DNA of 64,000 bases, taken from positions 619,133 to 683,132 of the forward strand of contig NZ_KZ454936.1 of NCBI RefSeq assembly GCF_002797315.1, given 5' to 3'. This document shows, piece after piece, positions 9,885-18,938 of the stretch. This stretch comes from Bacillus sp. FJAT-44742. GTDB taxonomy: Bacteria; Bacillota; Bacilli; Bacillales; Marinococcaceae. The notes under the pieces are model-generated. The model saw only the letters and a program-made list of their open reading frames with translations, made no database searches and was not told the origin of the DNA. Each line of letters begins with the position of its first letter. Positions within the stretch are counted from its first letter, which is position 1. The position numbers were made by a program, and so were the translations under genes.

Positions 9885-9917
9885 TGCAAAATTTTCAGTA
9901 AATGCAAAACATTTTGC
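9885..9917. promoter_or_regulatory. Probable activator sites between rocR and putP
   Basis: TGCAAAATTTTCA (9885-9897) and GCAAAA-CA-TTTTGC (9904-9917) are palindromic and resemble the sites upstream of pruA. They lie about 125 bases before the putP-side sigma-54 start and just upstream of rocR, so they could serve putP activation and rocR autoregulation. Confidence 0.55.
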
Positions 9918-10007
9918 TTTATTTTATAATTTACTCATTCACATGACAAGGGGAAATAACAGACGAGGCTCTGGCATATATAAGAAGGAAAGGATATAGT
10001 TGAAACT

Positions 10008-10023
10008 TGGCATTGTTCTTGCA
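10008..10023 (+). promoter_or_regulatory. Sigma-54 (SigL) promoter of the small protein gene and putP
   Basis: TGGCAT-TGTTC-TTGCA on the plus strand fits the -24/-12 consensus with one weak position. The predicted start near 10035 lies 23 bases before the small gene at 10058. Confidence 0.8.
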
Positions 10024-10057
10024 ATGATAGTAGACGTGATCAAAAGGGGGGAGTTTT

Positions 10058-10174
10058 GTGGAGTACACGCTAACTGCAGCAACATGGTTTTGGTTGTTAG
10101 TGCCTATGCCGATGCTCATCATTTTATCTTTTATTACTTGGAAGTTTGATCCTTCACGAGGAAAGGGGGACTAG
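10058..10174 (+). CDS. Small membrane protein encoded ahead of putP (symporter accessory candidate)
   Basis: 38 residues, GTG start 10058 preceded by a strong AGGGGGGAG ribosome binding site. It has one membrane helix (TWFWLLVPMPMLIILSFITW) and a charged C-terminus (KFDPSRGKGD). The stop lies 2 bases before the putP ATG, and its last codons hold the putP ribosome binding site, so translation is probably coupled. Short single-helix proteins are known next to some sodium:solute symporters; by position and topology this is likely such a partner of PutP. Function is inferred from context. Confidence 0.8.
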   Translation: MEYTLTAATWFWLLVPMPMLIILSFITWKFDPSRGKGD

Positions 10175-10176
10175 AA

Positions 10177-11646
10177 ATGGAAACAACTACACTCATTACT
10201 TTTATTGTCTATCTAGTAGGGATGCTTGTTATCGGCCTTATTTTTTATCGTCTCACTCATAATTTGTCGGATTATGTCCTGGGAGGAAGGTCTCTTGGTG
10301 GAGGAGTCGCTGCTTTAAGTGCAGGGGCATCAGATATGAGCAGCTGGCTCTTGTTAGGTCTTCCTGGAGCGTTGTATGTCGGAGGCATGAGTGAAATATG
10401 GATTGCAGTCGGCCTGGCTATAGGAGCTTACTTAAATTGGCAGTTTGTAGCAAAAAGGCTTAGACAATATACAGAGGTAGCAAAGGATTCCATTACGATT
10501 CCTGATTTTCTGGAAAACAGGTTCCATGATCGCACGAAGATCCTGAGAATTATTTCTGCCCTGTTTATTCTTCTTTTCTTTGCTTTTTACACCTCTGCAG
10601 GACTTGTCGGAGGCGCTCGGTTATTTGAAGCTTCCTTTGGTCTGACCTATGAGTCCGCCCTTTGGATCGGAGTGGCGGTTATCATTTCCTATACTTTTCT
10701 TGGAGGATTTTTAGCGGTCAGCTGGACCGATTTCTTTCAAGGTATCCTTATGTTTTTAGCCTTGCTTATTGTTCCTGTTGTTTCCATTTATGAAATGGGC
10801 GGATGGAGAGAAAGTGTTCAGGCTGTAGGAGAAGTGGACCCTGCATATTTAGACGTATTTGCAGGAACCACAGCCATTGGAATAATCTCTCTTCTTGCTT
10901 GGGGACTGGGCTATTTTGGCCAGCCTCATATTATTACGAGGTTTATGGCCATTAAATCTGTCCAGGAAGTGGGGAAAGCTCGCTTTATTGGAATGAGCTG
11001 GATGGTTTTAGCCTTATTTGGTGCCATATTTACTGGATTTGCAGGAATTGCCTACTTTGCAGGGGGCGGACCAGGTACACCTATTGCAGAGGGTGCGGAA
11101 GAAACGGTTTTTATACTTTTTACCCAGGTTTTATTTAATCCATGGGTAGCTGGCTTTTTACTAGCTGCCATTTTAGCGGCGATCATGAGCACAATTGACT
11201 CCCAGCTCCTCGTTTCTTCAAGTGCGCTGGCAGAAGACTTTTATAAAGGGCTTCTAAGGCCGGCTGCCACGGAAAAAGAGCTTGTCTGGATAGGGAGAAT
11301 TGGAGTCGTGGGAATTGCCCTAATCGCTACACTTCTCGCTTACAATCCAGACAGCACTATATTAGACCTGGTTGGATATGCATGGGCAGGATTTGGTGCT
11401 GCATTCGGTCCGGTTATTTTACTGTCTCTTTTTTGGAGAAGGATGACCAAATGGGGAGCGTTGGCTGGGATGGTAACCGGGGGAGTAACGGTTATTATTT
11501 GGAGCAATCTAAGCGGAGGTCTGTTTGACCTTTATGAAATCGTGCCAGGCTTTATATTTGGAGGATTAATGATTATTGCAGTCAGTCTCATGGACCGAAA
11601 GCCAGTGCAAGAGATTATTGATGAATTCAATTCGGTAAAAAACTAA
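10177..11646 (+). CDS. putP: Sodium/proline symporter PutP
   Basis: 489 residues with about 13 membrane helices, a sodium:solute symporter (SSS) family protein. Family marks include the N-terminal DYVLGGRSLGGGVAALSAGASDMSSWLLLGLPG segment that forms part of the Na+ and proline sites, ITIPDFLENRF, and AAILAAIMSTIDSQLLVSSSALAEDFY. It imports proline with Na+, for catabolism or as a compatible solute. It follows the 38-codon gene by 2 bases under a sigma-54 promoter and completes a proline-use module with rocR, pruA and putB. Confidence 0.96.
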   Translation: METTTLITFIVYLVGMLVIGLIFYRLTHNLSDYVLGGRSLGGGVAALSAGASDMSSWLLLGLPGALYVGGMSEIWIAVGLAIGAYLNWQFVAKRLRQYTEVAKDSITIPDFLENRFHDRTKILRIISALFILLFFAFYTSAGLVGGARLFEASFGLTYESALWIGVAVIISYTFLGGFLAVSWTDFFQGILMFLALLIVPVVSIYEMGGWRESVQAVGEVDPAYLDVFAGTTAIGIISLLAWGLGYFGQPHIITRFMAIKSVQEVGKARFIGMSWMVLALFGAIFTGFAGIAYFAGGGPGTPIAEGAEETVFILFTQVLFNPWVAGFLLAAILAAIMSTIDSQLLVSSSALAEDFYKGLLRPAATEKELVWIGRIGVVGIALIATLLAYNPDSTILDLVGYAWAGFGAAFGPVILLSLFWRRMTKWGALAGMVTGGVTVIIWSNLSGGLFDLYEIVPGFIFGGLMIIAVSLMDRKPVQEIIDEFNSVKN

Positions 11647-11653
11647 TGGAAAC

Positions 11654-11683
11654 TTGAAATATAGGGGATAAATATTGTTTAAT
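11654..11683 (+). promoter_or_regulatory. Probable sigma-A promoter of the alaS T-box transcript
   Basis: TTGAAA (11654-11659), 18 bases, TTTAAT (11678-11683). The start would lie shortly before the T-box. Confidence 0.4.
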
Positions 11684-11717
11684 ATATAAGAGAGGATAAA
11701 TGTAAAGAAATAATAAT

Positions 11718-11938
11718 ACGATGACGGAATGAAAAGCCAAAGCCCGTCTAACAGAGAGTGATTCCCGAGGCTGAAAGGAATCTAGGCGAAGATTGGCATA
11801 ATAGCTACTCCAGAGTGCGGGAAAACCCTGCCGCTGGCCACGTTACGGCCGACTGAGTTGACGGATGATTTGTATCCGTAACCAGGGTGGTACCGCGTGA
11901 TATATTCTCGTCCCTGAATGAGGGACGGGATTTTTTTG
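11718..11938 (+). promoter_or_regulatory. T-box riboswitch controlling alaS
   Basis: The T-box sequence AGGGTGGTACCGCG is at 11884-11897 and the typical AGAGAG of stem I is near 11751. The terminator CGTCCCT-GAATG-AGGGACG with a following T-run is at 11909-11937. In the specifier region GCT at 11804-11806 fits alanine (a nearby GCA would too). Uncharged tRNA-Ala would bind and favour the antiterminator, raising alaS expression. Confidence 0.93.
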
Positions 11939-12062
11939 TGCTTGAAACAGCTTAGCAGGTTTACTGGAGCTTTCTAAAACAGCGAACAGCCGCAATCTGG
12001 CCTGATTTCTTATTAGTCCCAGAAGCGAGACACGTAATTGAAAAATGAAAGGAAGGATATAT

Positions 12063-14702
12063 ATGAAAAGACTTACAGCTGCAGAAGTTAGACAGCAATT
12101 TTTAGATTTCTTTAAAGAAAAAGGCCATTCAGTAGAACCCAGTGCATCTTTAATTCCCCATGAGGATCCATCCTTGCTTTGGATCAACAGCGGGGTAGCT
12201 ACGTTAAAGAAATATTTTGACGGAAGAGTGATTCCTGAGAACCCTAGAATCGTAAATGCCCAGAAATCAATCCGGACCAATGATATTGAAAACGTAGGAA
12301 AAACTGCCAGACACCATACTTTTTTTGAAATGCTGGGCAATTTCTCCATAGGAGATTATTTTAAGAATGAAGCCATTGAGTGGGCGTGGGAATTTTTAAC
12401 TGACAAAAAGTGGATTGGGTTTGATCCTGAACGACTGTCAGTTACCGTTCACCCTGAAGACGATGAAGCATTTGAATATTGGAAAAACAAAATAGGCCTT
12501 CCTGAAGAAAGAATTATACGTTTAGAAGAAAATTTCTGGGACATTGGCGAGGGTCCGAGCGGTCCGAACACAGAGATATTCTATGATCGTGGACCAGAGT
12601 ACGGAGATGATTCAAATGACCCTGAATTATACCCTGGAGGAGAAAATGAGAGGTACCTTGAAATCTGGAATCTTGTATTTTCTCAATTTAACCACAATCC
12701 AGACCATACCTATACACCGCTGCCGAAGAAAAATATTGATACTGGGATGGGCCTTGAACGAATAGTCTCTGTCATTCAAGATGCTGAGACGAATTTTGAT
12801 ACTGATTTGTTCTTGCCTATTATTCGTGCAACAGAAGAAATCTCGGGGAAAAAATACGGGGAGAACAAACAAATAGATGAGTCCTTTAAAGTTATTGCCG
12901 ACCATGTACGGACTGTTAGCTTTTCTGTCGGTGACGGAGCTCTCCCCTCAAATGAAGGTCGAGGGTACGTCCTGCGCAGGCTGCTCCGCCGGGCCGTCCG
13001 CTATGCAAAATTAATAGATATCAATCGTCCTTTTATGTATGAACTTGTTCCGGTAGTAGGAGAAATTATGAAAGAGTACTATCCGGAAGTAGAGGATAAA
13101 TCAACCTTTATTCAAAAAGTAATAAAAAATGAAGAAGAGCGTTTCCATGAAACGTTAAGTGAAGGGCTCTCCATCCTGTCTAATGTGATGGAAGAAGCGA
13201 AGAGAAATGGAGAAACGGTTATTTCTGGAAAAGAGGTCTTCAGGTTATATGATACGTACGGATTTCCGGCAGACTTAACAGAAGAATACGTCACAGAAAA
13301 AGGCTTTACCATTGATGAAGCCGGGTTTGAAAAGGAAATGGCTGAACAAAGAGAGAGGGCAAGAGCGGCTCGAAAAGACAGCGGCTCTATGCAGACGCAG
13401 GAATCTGTGCTCTCTGATGTGAAAATTGCAAGTGAATTTACCGGTTATGAACAATTATCTGCTGAATCAGAAGTGGAAGTGATTGTGTATCAAAAGGAAG
13501 CAGTAGATGCGCTTTCAGCCGGTCGTAAAGCGAAAGTCATTTTAAGCAAGACACCGTTTTATGCCGAAAGCGGAGGACAGGTCGCTGACCAGGGATCTTT
13601 AACAGGCGACGGGGTATACGCTTTAGTAAAAGATGTACAAAAAGCTCCAAATGGGCAGCACCTTCATACGATTGAAGTGAAGGAAGGGACCTTAAAAAAG
13701 GGAATGACAGTCCAGGCTACAGTGGAAGAAACGGAAAGAATTGACATTATTAAGAACCACACTTCCACTCATTTGCTCCATCAAGCTTTAAAAGATGTAC
13801 TTGGAGAGCATGTTAATCAGGCTGGTTCCCTTGTGAGCCAAGAACGTCTCCGCTTTGATTTTTCTCATTTTGGACAAGTAAAAGAAGAAGAGCTGGAAAA
13901 GATTGAAGCCATTGTAAATGAACATGTCTGGAAAGCAATTCCTGTAGTCATAGAGCAAAAAGATATTGAAGAAGCAAAAGCGATGGGAGCTATGGCTTTA
14001 TTTGGTGAAAAGTACGGTTCAAGAGTCAGAGTGGTGCAAGTTGGGGACTACAGCGTTGAACTTTGTGGGGGCTGTCATGTAAGAAACACTGCTGAAATAG
14101 GGTTGTTTAAGATTGTTTCTGAAGCAGGTATTGGTGCTGGGGTCAGAAGAATAGAAGCTGTGACAGGAAAAAAAGCTTATGAAGTCATGAATGATCAAAT
14201 ACAAGTACTAAGGGAAACAGAGAATATAGTAAAAGCGAAAAAACCAGAAGATGTTCCACTGCGTGTAGAAGCCCTTCGTCAGCAAATACGTGATCTTCAA
14301 AGAGAAAATGAATCTCTTTCGGCTAAGCTGGGTAACATGGAAGCAGGAAGCCTGATTGAAGAAGCCGAGGAAGTAAATGGGGTTAAGGTCATTGCAAAAC
14401 AAGTAACAGCAACTGACATGGATGCTTTGAGAAATACAGTAGATGAACTGAAAAACAAGCTTGGATCTGGTATTGTGGTATTAGGAGCTGAAAATAACGG
14501 GAAAGTAAATTTAGTCGCAGGCGTTACAAAAGATTTAATAGGAAATGGCTATAAAGCAGGCGTAATAGTGAAAGAAACAGCTTCCATTTGCGGCGGAGGC
14601 GGCGGGGGCCGCCCAGATATGGCTCAAGCAGGCGGAAAGAAGCCAGAAAAATTACAAGAAGCCCTTGCCGCTGTTCCTGGTATAATCAGCGCCATTTCCT
14701 AA
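12063..14702 (+). CDS. alaS: Alanyl-tRNA synthetase
   Basis: 879 residues, normal length. A class II synthetase that charges tRNA-Ala. It has an N-terminal catalytic core ([41 protein letters not shown]), an editing domain with the zinc-binding HTSTHLLH and [13 protein letters not shown] motifs, and a C-terminal oligomerisation domain containing a Gly-rich [16 protein letters not shown] near the end. An in-frame ATG at 12045 exists, but GGAAGG at 12050-12056 lies just before ATG 12063, whose [17 protein letters not shown] matches family starts. It is controlled by the T-box upstream. Confidence 0.97.
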   Translation: MKRLTAAEVRQQFLDFFKEKGHSVEPSASLIPHEDPSLLWINSGVATLKKYFDGRVIPENPRIVNAQKSIRTNDIENVGKTARHHTFFEMLGNFSIGDYFKNEAIEWAWEFLTDKKWIGFDPERLSVTVHPEDDEAFEYWKNKIGLPEERIIRLEENFWDIGEGPSGPNTEIFYDRGPEYGDDSNDPELYPGGENERYLEIWNLVFSQFNHNPDHTYTPLPKKNIDTGMGLERIVSVIQDAETNFDTDLFLPIIRATEEISGKKYGENKQIDESFKVIADHVRTVSFSVGDGALPSNEGRGYVLRRLLRRAVRYAKLIDINRPFMYELVPVVGEIMKEYYPEVEDKSTFIQKVIKNEEERFHETLSEGLSILSNVMEEAKRNGETVISGKEVFRLYDTYGFPADLTEEYVTEKGFTIDEAGFEKEMAEQRERARAARKDSGSMQTQESVLSDVKIASEFTGYEQLSAESEVEVIVYQKEAVDALSAGRKAKVILSKTPFYAESGGQVADQGSLTGDGVYALVKDVQKAPNGQHLHTIEVKEGTLKKGMTVQATVEETERIDIIKNHTSTHLLHQALKDVLGEHVNQAGSLVSQERLRFDFSHFGQVKEEELEKIEAIVNEHVWKAIPVVIEQKDIEEAKAMGAMALFGEKYGSRVRVVQVGDYSVELCGGCHVRNTAEIGLFKIVSEAGIGAGVRRIEAVTGKKAYEVMNDQIQVLRETENIVKAKKPEDVPLRVEALRQQIRDLQRENESLSAKLGNMEAGSLIEEAEEVNGVKVIAKQVTATDMDALRNTVDELKNKLGSGIVVLGAENNGKVNLVAGVTKDLIGNGYKAGVIVKETASICGGGGGGRPDMAQAGGKKPEKLQEALAAVPGIISAIS

Positions 14703-14898
14703 ACCGAATTATTTGATGTACAATGGAAAAAAGAGGATAGGTTAACGTTGCAGCTTTCACTTTGGACAGGTTACTGTATGTATGGGAAATTCTCTTTTAA
14801 TGCCATATCAGTCTCAAAGCAGGACTTTCATGATATAAAGGTACGGTTTGTTCCTTGGTTGCCTTCACCGTTAACCTAAGAAGAAAGAGGTGTGTGCA

Positions 14899-15171
14899 GT
14901 GGGTTCGAATGACAACACAATGAAATTTAACGTTCCCGACGATTCTTTTGATGCAGAGGCAAAAGATGTACTTTTAACAGTTTATGAAGCTTTAGAAGAG
15001 AAAGGCTATAATCCCATTAATCAGATTGTAGGGTATCTGTTGTCTGGAGATCCAGCATACATTCCCAGGTACAAAGAAGCGCGTTCTCTTATTAGGAAAC
15101 TGGAACGTGATGAGTTGATTGAGGAATTAGTACGTTCTTATTTGAACCACACGAGAAAGGAATCAAAATGA
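14899..15171 (+). CDS. ireB: IreB family regulatory phosphoprotein (YrzL, UPF0297)
   Basis: 90 residues with the family core [45 protein letters not shown]. IreB is a substrate of the PASTA kinase IreK in enterococci and affects cephalosporin resistance. GTG at 14899 lies 8 bases after AAAGAGG; an upstream in-frame GTG at 14890 overlaps that site. It heads an ireB-ruvX-DUF1292 operon conserved in Firmicutes and overlaps ruvX by 4 bases. Confidence 0.9.
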   Translation: MGSNDNTMKFNVPDDSFDAEAKDVLLTVYEALEEKGYNPINQIVGYLLSGDPAYIPRYKEARSLIRKLERDELIEELVRSYLNHTRKESK

Positions 15172-15584
15172 AAGTATTAGGCATAGATTTAGGGACACGG
15201 CGGATTGGCATCGCTGTTAGTGATGCAATGGGGTGGACTGCCCAAGGGGTAGAGACTATTCATCTCAAAGATGAAGATGTTGAGACGTCGTTTCCTCGCA
15301 TTAAAGAGCTTATCAAGGAGTATGAAATATCAAAAATTGTTGTCGGGCTCCCTAAAAACATGAATGGAACCATCGGTCCAAGAGGGGAACAATGCCAGGA
15401 ATATGCCCAGTCTCTGGAAAAAGAGGTTTCACTGCCAGTGGTAATGTATGATGAAAGATTGACCACCCAGGCGGTGGAAAGAACCCTTATTTCTGCTGAT
15501 GTAAGCCGTAAGAAAAGAAAACAAGTAGTTGATAAAATGGCAGCAGTTATGATTTTACAAGGATATTTGGATCAACATGGGTAA
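15168..15584 (+). CDS. ruvX: YqgF/RuvX family Holliday junction resolvase-like protein
   Basis: 138 residues with an RNase H-like fold. It starts with [16 protein letters not shown], with the first acidic residue of the family, then [22 protein letters not shown] and [13 protein letters not shown] with the final acidic residue. Members act in 16S or 23S rRNA processing and possibly in recombination. The ATG overlaps the ireB stop by 4 bases (translational coupling). Confidence 0.93.
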   Translation: MKVLGIDLGTRRIGIAVSDAMGWTAQGVETIHLKDEDVETSFPRIKELIKEYEISKIVVGLPKNMNGTIGPRGEQCQEYAQSLEKEVSLPVVMYDERLTTQAVERTLISADVSRKKRKQVVDKMAAVMILQGYLDQHG

Positions 15585-15627
15585 ACTAAAATGAATCAGG
15601 GTACACAAAGAGTAGGAGGTGTATGAT

Positions 15628-15930
15628 ATGGCAGAAGAAAATAAAACAATCGCAGTAACTGATGATGAAGGTAATGAGCATCTTTTAGATATCCTGTTTA
15701 CTTTTGACCTGGAGCAGACAGGCCATTCATATATGGTTTTAACTTCAGCTGGTGAGCAGCAGGATGAAGAAGAAGAAGAAGAGGAAGAAGAAATTGAAGT
15801 TTACGCTTTTCGTTACGAGGAAAAGGATGGAGAAGATGCGGAGCAGGCCCTTTATCCAATTGAATCAGATGAAGAGTGGGATATGGTAGAAGAGATGATT
15901 GAAACTTTAAGCGCGGAAGATCAGATTTAA
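15628..15930 (+). CDS. yrzB: DUF1292 family protein (YrzB)
   Basis: 100 residues and very acidic, with an EEEEEEEEEIEVYAF run in the middle of an otherwise beta-type domain (ITVTDDEGNEHLLDILFTFDLEQTGHSYMVL-like). The conserved ireB-ruvX-DUF1292 order supports the call. GGAGG at 15615-15619 is 8 bases before ATG 15628; an in-frame GTG at 15619 overlaps it. Function unknown. A strong terminator follows. Confidence 0.9.
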   Translation: MAEENKTIAVTDDEGNEHLLDILFTFDLEQTGHSYMVLTSAGEQQDEEEEEEEEEIEVYAFRYEEKDGEDAEQALYPIESDEEWDMVEEMIETLSAEDQI

Positions 15931-15940
15931 GTGAATTTCA

Positions 15941-15970
15941 GCCTTTCTGCATAAGCAGAAAGGCTTTTTT
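15941..15970 (+). terminator. Rho-independent terminator after the DUF1292 gene
   Basis: GCCTTTCTGC-ATAA-GCAGAAAGGC followed by six T residues. Confidence 0.95.
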
Positions 15971-16044
15971 ATTCATACATAAAAAAGCTCCGACTTTAGC
16001 GAAATTTGACTAATATTATATAATAGTACGGGGAGGGGAAAAGA

Positions 16045-17196
16045 GTGCGGGATATTGACAAAGAAGAAGTAGAAAAATCAATGACGAAAAAAGCGAAACA
16101 AGCCAGAATTATTCGGAAAATTGTAATGATTTCCCTGCTTATTATTGTAATTGCTATAGCAGGAATACTCGCAGGGGGGTACATGTATGTACAATCTGCT
16201 ATTGGTCCCCAGGAGGAAGATGCGGAAGGGCAAATTGTCGAAATACCTATCGGTTCTTCGACCGCACAGATTGGAGACATATTAGAAGAAGAAAATATCA
16301 TTCAGAATGGAACCTTTTTCCGATACTATGTCCGCTATCAAAACGAAGGAGGCTTTCAGGCTGGTGAATATGAGCTTTCAAGAGCCATGGATCTTGACGA
16401 GATTATTGAAGAGCTTAAAGAAGGCCGTTTAGATGAAGAACCAGAAATCATTTTTACTATACCAGAGGGATATTGGCTTGAGTCTATTGTAGAGACGGCT
16501 GCTGAATATACTTCCCATGATGTAGAGGACATTATGGATGTGATACAGGATCAAGAATACGTAGAAGGATTGATTGACCGCTATGATGTTTTAACTGATG
16601 ATATTTTGGATGAGGAAATTCGTTATGCCCTTGAGGGATACTTCTTTCCATCAAGGTATGATTTCTATGAAGAAGACCCTTCAATCGAAGAAGTTGTGGA
16701 ATTAATGTTAGATAGAACTGAGGATGTCCTTGGTGATTATGAAGAGCAAATGGCAGATAGTAATTTGACCATTCATGAATTGCTCACTCTTTCTTCCATT
16801 GTGGAAAGAGAAGCACAGCAGGATGAAGACCGGCCGTTAATTGCTGGCGTCTTGTTTAATAGATTAGATGAAGACATGCGATTGCAGGTAGACCCTACGG
16901 TATCTTATGCCCTTGGAGAGCATCAATATATGACAACCTTTGACCACACCGCCGAGGATTCACCATATAATACGTACATGTACGGAGGACTGCCTCCAAG
17001 CCCGATTGCAAGTCCTGGACGGGATTCTATAGAAGCTGTGCTAAATCCTGAAGATAGCAGCTATTTATATTTCTATGCCCGGTATAACGGAGAAGTTATT
17101 TATAATGAGACTTATGAAGAGCATAATCGGGTACATCAGGAGTATCGTCATGAATGGGTAGAAGGCGGAGGAGACCAGGAAGAAGAAGCAGAGTAA
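16045..17196 (+). CDS. mltG: Endolytic murein transglycosylase MltG
   Basis: 383 residues. A short basic N-terminus is followed by one membrane helix (about 30-50, IVMISLLIIVIAIAGILAGGYMYV), then an extracytoplasmic LysM-like and YceG domain. The catalytic Glu lies in LSSIVEREAQQDEDRPLIAGVLFNRL; QVDPTVSYALG and GLPPSPIASPG are further family motifs. MltG cuts nascent glycan strands and so limits their length. The extracellular part is rich in Glu and Asp, consistent with a high-salt milieu. GTG at 16045 follows GGGGAGGGG. Confidence 0.94.
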   Translation: MRDIDKEEVEKSMTKKAKQARIIRKIVMISLLIIVIAIAGILAGGYMYVQSAIGPQEEDAEGQIVEIPIGSSTAQIGDILEEENIIQNGTFFRYYVRYQNEGGFQAGEYELSRAMDLDEIIEELKEGRLDEEPEIIFTIPEGYWLESIVETAAEYTSHDVEDIMDVIQDQEYVEGLIDRYDVLTDDILDEEIRYALEGYFFPSRYDFYEEDPSIEEVVELMLDRTEDVLGDYEEQMADSNLTIHELLTLSSIVEREAQQDEDRPLIAGVLFNRLDEDMRLQVDPTVSYALGEHQYMTTFDHTAEDSPYNTYMYGGLPPSPIASPGRDSIEAVLNPEDSSYLYFYARYNGEVIYNETYEEHNRVHQEYRHEWVEGGGDQEEEAE

Positions 17197-17204
17197 TTTC
17201 GGCA

Positions 17205-17231
17205 GGCTGTCCAGAAAGGGCAGCCTTTTTT
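17205..17231 (+). terminator. Rho-independent terminator after mltG
   Basis: GGCTGTCC-AGAAA-GGGCAGCC (one G-T pair) followed by six T residues. Confidence 0.85.
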
Positions 17232-17279
17232 ATGCTGTCGCCCTATCATCTCTTTTCTGCAAGGAAAATGCTGCGGCGC

Positions 17280-17309
17280 TTAGAAATTAAAGATATTCTA
17301 TGGTAAAAT
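17280..17309 (+). promoter_or_regulatory. Possible sigma-A promoter of trmR-trhP1-trhP2
   Basis: TTAGAA (17280-17285), 18 bases, TAAAAT (17304-17309), 34 bases before the trmR ATG. Confidence 0.4.
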
Positions 17310-17342
17310 GACGCAAGATAAGAAAGTGTAAAGGAGACAGTA

Positions 17343-17990
17343 ATGAACGGTGACAGCATAGAAGCATATTTACTCTCATTGTACCCTGAGCAGAAAGATC
17401 TCTTAAAGGAGATGGAAATAACAGCGAGACAGGAGAATGTCCCTATAATTGACACAATCTCCCTCGAAGCAGTACTGCAGCTTTTGAGAGTGCATAATGC
17501 AAATAAAGTTCTGGAAATTGGAACGGCTATTGGATATTCTGCTTTACGTATGGCAAAAGGGGTCAAGGGATTAACTGTAACAACCATCGAGCGGGATGAG
17601 AAAAGATATAACCAGGCAGTGGAATTTATCGCTCGCAGCGGAGCAGAGGATAGGATTACCATGGTGTATGGTGATGCATTAGAAGAACGTAAAAAACTTG
17701 AAGAAATGGCTCCATATGATGTATTATTTATTGATGCTGCCAAAGGCCAGTATAAGAATTTTTTTACTATGTATACCCCGCAGCTAAATAATCACGGGAT
17801 CATCATTACAGATAATGTTCTTTTTAAAGGGTATGTGACTGATCCTGAGAAGAGCCCGAAAAGAATGAAGACGATGATACGTAAAGTAAAAGAATACAAC
17901 GAATGGTTAATAAATCATCCTGAATATACTACAGCAATTCTTCCCGTTGGTGATGGAATTGCAGTAACCACAAGAAAGGAAAGCTGGTGA
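17343..17990 (+). CDS. trmR: tRNA 5-hydroxyuridine methyltransferase TrmR (YrrM)
   Basis: 215 residues, class I O-methyltransferase fold with the SAM motif VLEIGTAIGYSALRMA, the acidic ribose-binding ERDEKRY and the metal-site segment VLFIDAAKGQYKNFF. TrmR methylates 5-hydroxyuridine at position 34 to 5-methoxyuridine in tRNAs. The two following genes make the hydroxylated substrate, so the three form a pathway operon. The stop overlaps the next start region. Confidence 0.9.
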   Translation: MNGDSIEAYLLSLYPEQKDLLKEMEITARQENVPIIDTISLEAVLQLLRVHNANKVLEIGTAIGYSALRMAKGVKGLTVTTIERDEKRYNQAVEFIARSGAEDRITMVYGDALEERKKLEEMAPYDVLFIDAAKGQYKNFFTMYTPQLNNHGIIITDNVLFKGYVTDPEKSPKRMKTMIRKVKEYNEWLINHPEYTTAILPVGDGIAVTTRKESW

Positions 17991-18928
17991 TGATAATGGA
18001 TAAAGGACCCGAATTACTTGTGACTCCATTGTCAGTTGAGGATATCGCCCCCCTTGCTGAGGCTGGTGCGGACGCAGTCCTGATTGGCGAGGAGGCATAT
18101 GGTCTGCGTTTAGCAGGAGAATTTGACAGAGGTGAATTAAAGAAAGCAGTGGAAGCAGCTCATACAGCAGGAATCAAAGCTTATGTTGCTATGAATGCCA
18201 TTTATCATAATGACCAGGTTAACGACCTGTTTAATTATTTGCGTTATGTGAAAGAGATCAAAGGAGATGCTGTCGTATTTGGAGATCCGGCAGTCCTGAT
18301 GGCAGCCAGAGAAGCGGCTCCAGATCTTCCTCTTCATTGGAATACTGAAACGACAGCAACCAACTGGTTTACAGCCAACTACTGGGGAGAAAAAGGAGCA
18401 AAGCGTGCAGTCCTTGCTAGAGAGATTAATTTGGATGCCGTCGTTGAAACAAAAGAAAATGCTAACGTGGAAATAGAAGTCCAGGTCCATGGAATGACTG
18501 CCATGTTCCAGTCAAAACGACGGTTAGTCGGCAATTATATGGAATACCAAGGGAAAAGCTTAAAAGTAGAGCGCAGGAGCAAGGACCGGGGTATGTTCTT
18601 ATATGACCCTGAACGAGATGCGAAATATCCTATTTTTGAAGACAGTAATGGGACCCATATCATGAGTCCAAACGATATGTGTATCATTGATGAGCTCGAT
18701 GAAATGCTTGATGCTGGAGTTGACAGTTTTAAAATAGATGGAATTCTTAAAAATGCTGAGTATATTAGAAATATTACAGCCTTGTACAGAGAAGCCATTG
18801 ATCTCTATAGAAATTCGCCGGATGAATATAATGAGAAACGAGAAGATTTTCTTAAAGCAGCGGAGGCGTTGCAGCCTGAGCACCGCAGTTTAGATACCGG
18901 CTTCTTCTTTAAAGAAACGGTATATTAA
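17987..18928 (+). CDS. trhP1: tRNA hydroxylation protein TrhP1 (YrrN, peptidase U32 family)
   Basis: 313 residues, U32 fold without the cysteine cluster of its neighbour: the VHGMTAMFQSKRRLVGNYM segment replaces the Cys-containing one. With TrhP2 it is needed for prephenate-dependent 5-hydroxylation of U34. Several starts are possible (GTG 17987, ATG 17990, ATG 17996); the last gives MDKGPELLVTP, which fits family N-termini, and GGAAAG upstream suits any of them. It overlaps trmR by 4 bases at the longest start. Confidence 0.9.
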   Translation: MMIMDKGPELLVTPLSVEDIAPLAEAGADAVLIGEEAYGLRLAGEFDRGELKKAVEAAHTAGIKAYVAMNAIYHNDQVNDLFNYLRYVKEIKGDAVVFGDPAVLMAAREAAPDLPLHWNTETTATNWFTANYWGEKGAKRAVLAREINLDAVVETKENANVEIEVQVHGMTAMFQSKRRLVGNYMEYQGKSLKVERRSKDRGMFLYDPERDAKYPIFEDSNGTHIMSPNDMCIIDELDEMLDAGVDSFKIDGILKNAEYIRNITALYREAIDLYRNSPDEYNEKREDFLKAAEALQPEHRSLDTGFFFKETVY

Positions 18929-18938
18929 AGGAGGAAAA

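Noticed and set aside
11843-12349. 168-codon minus-strand frame over the T-box and alaS start
   Set aside because: It is antisense to a clear T-box riboswitch and alaS.
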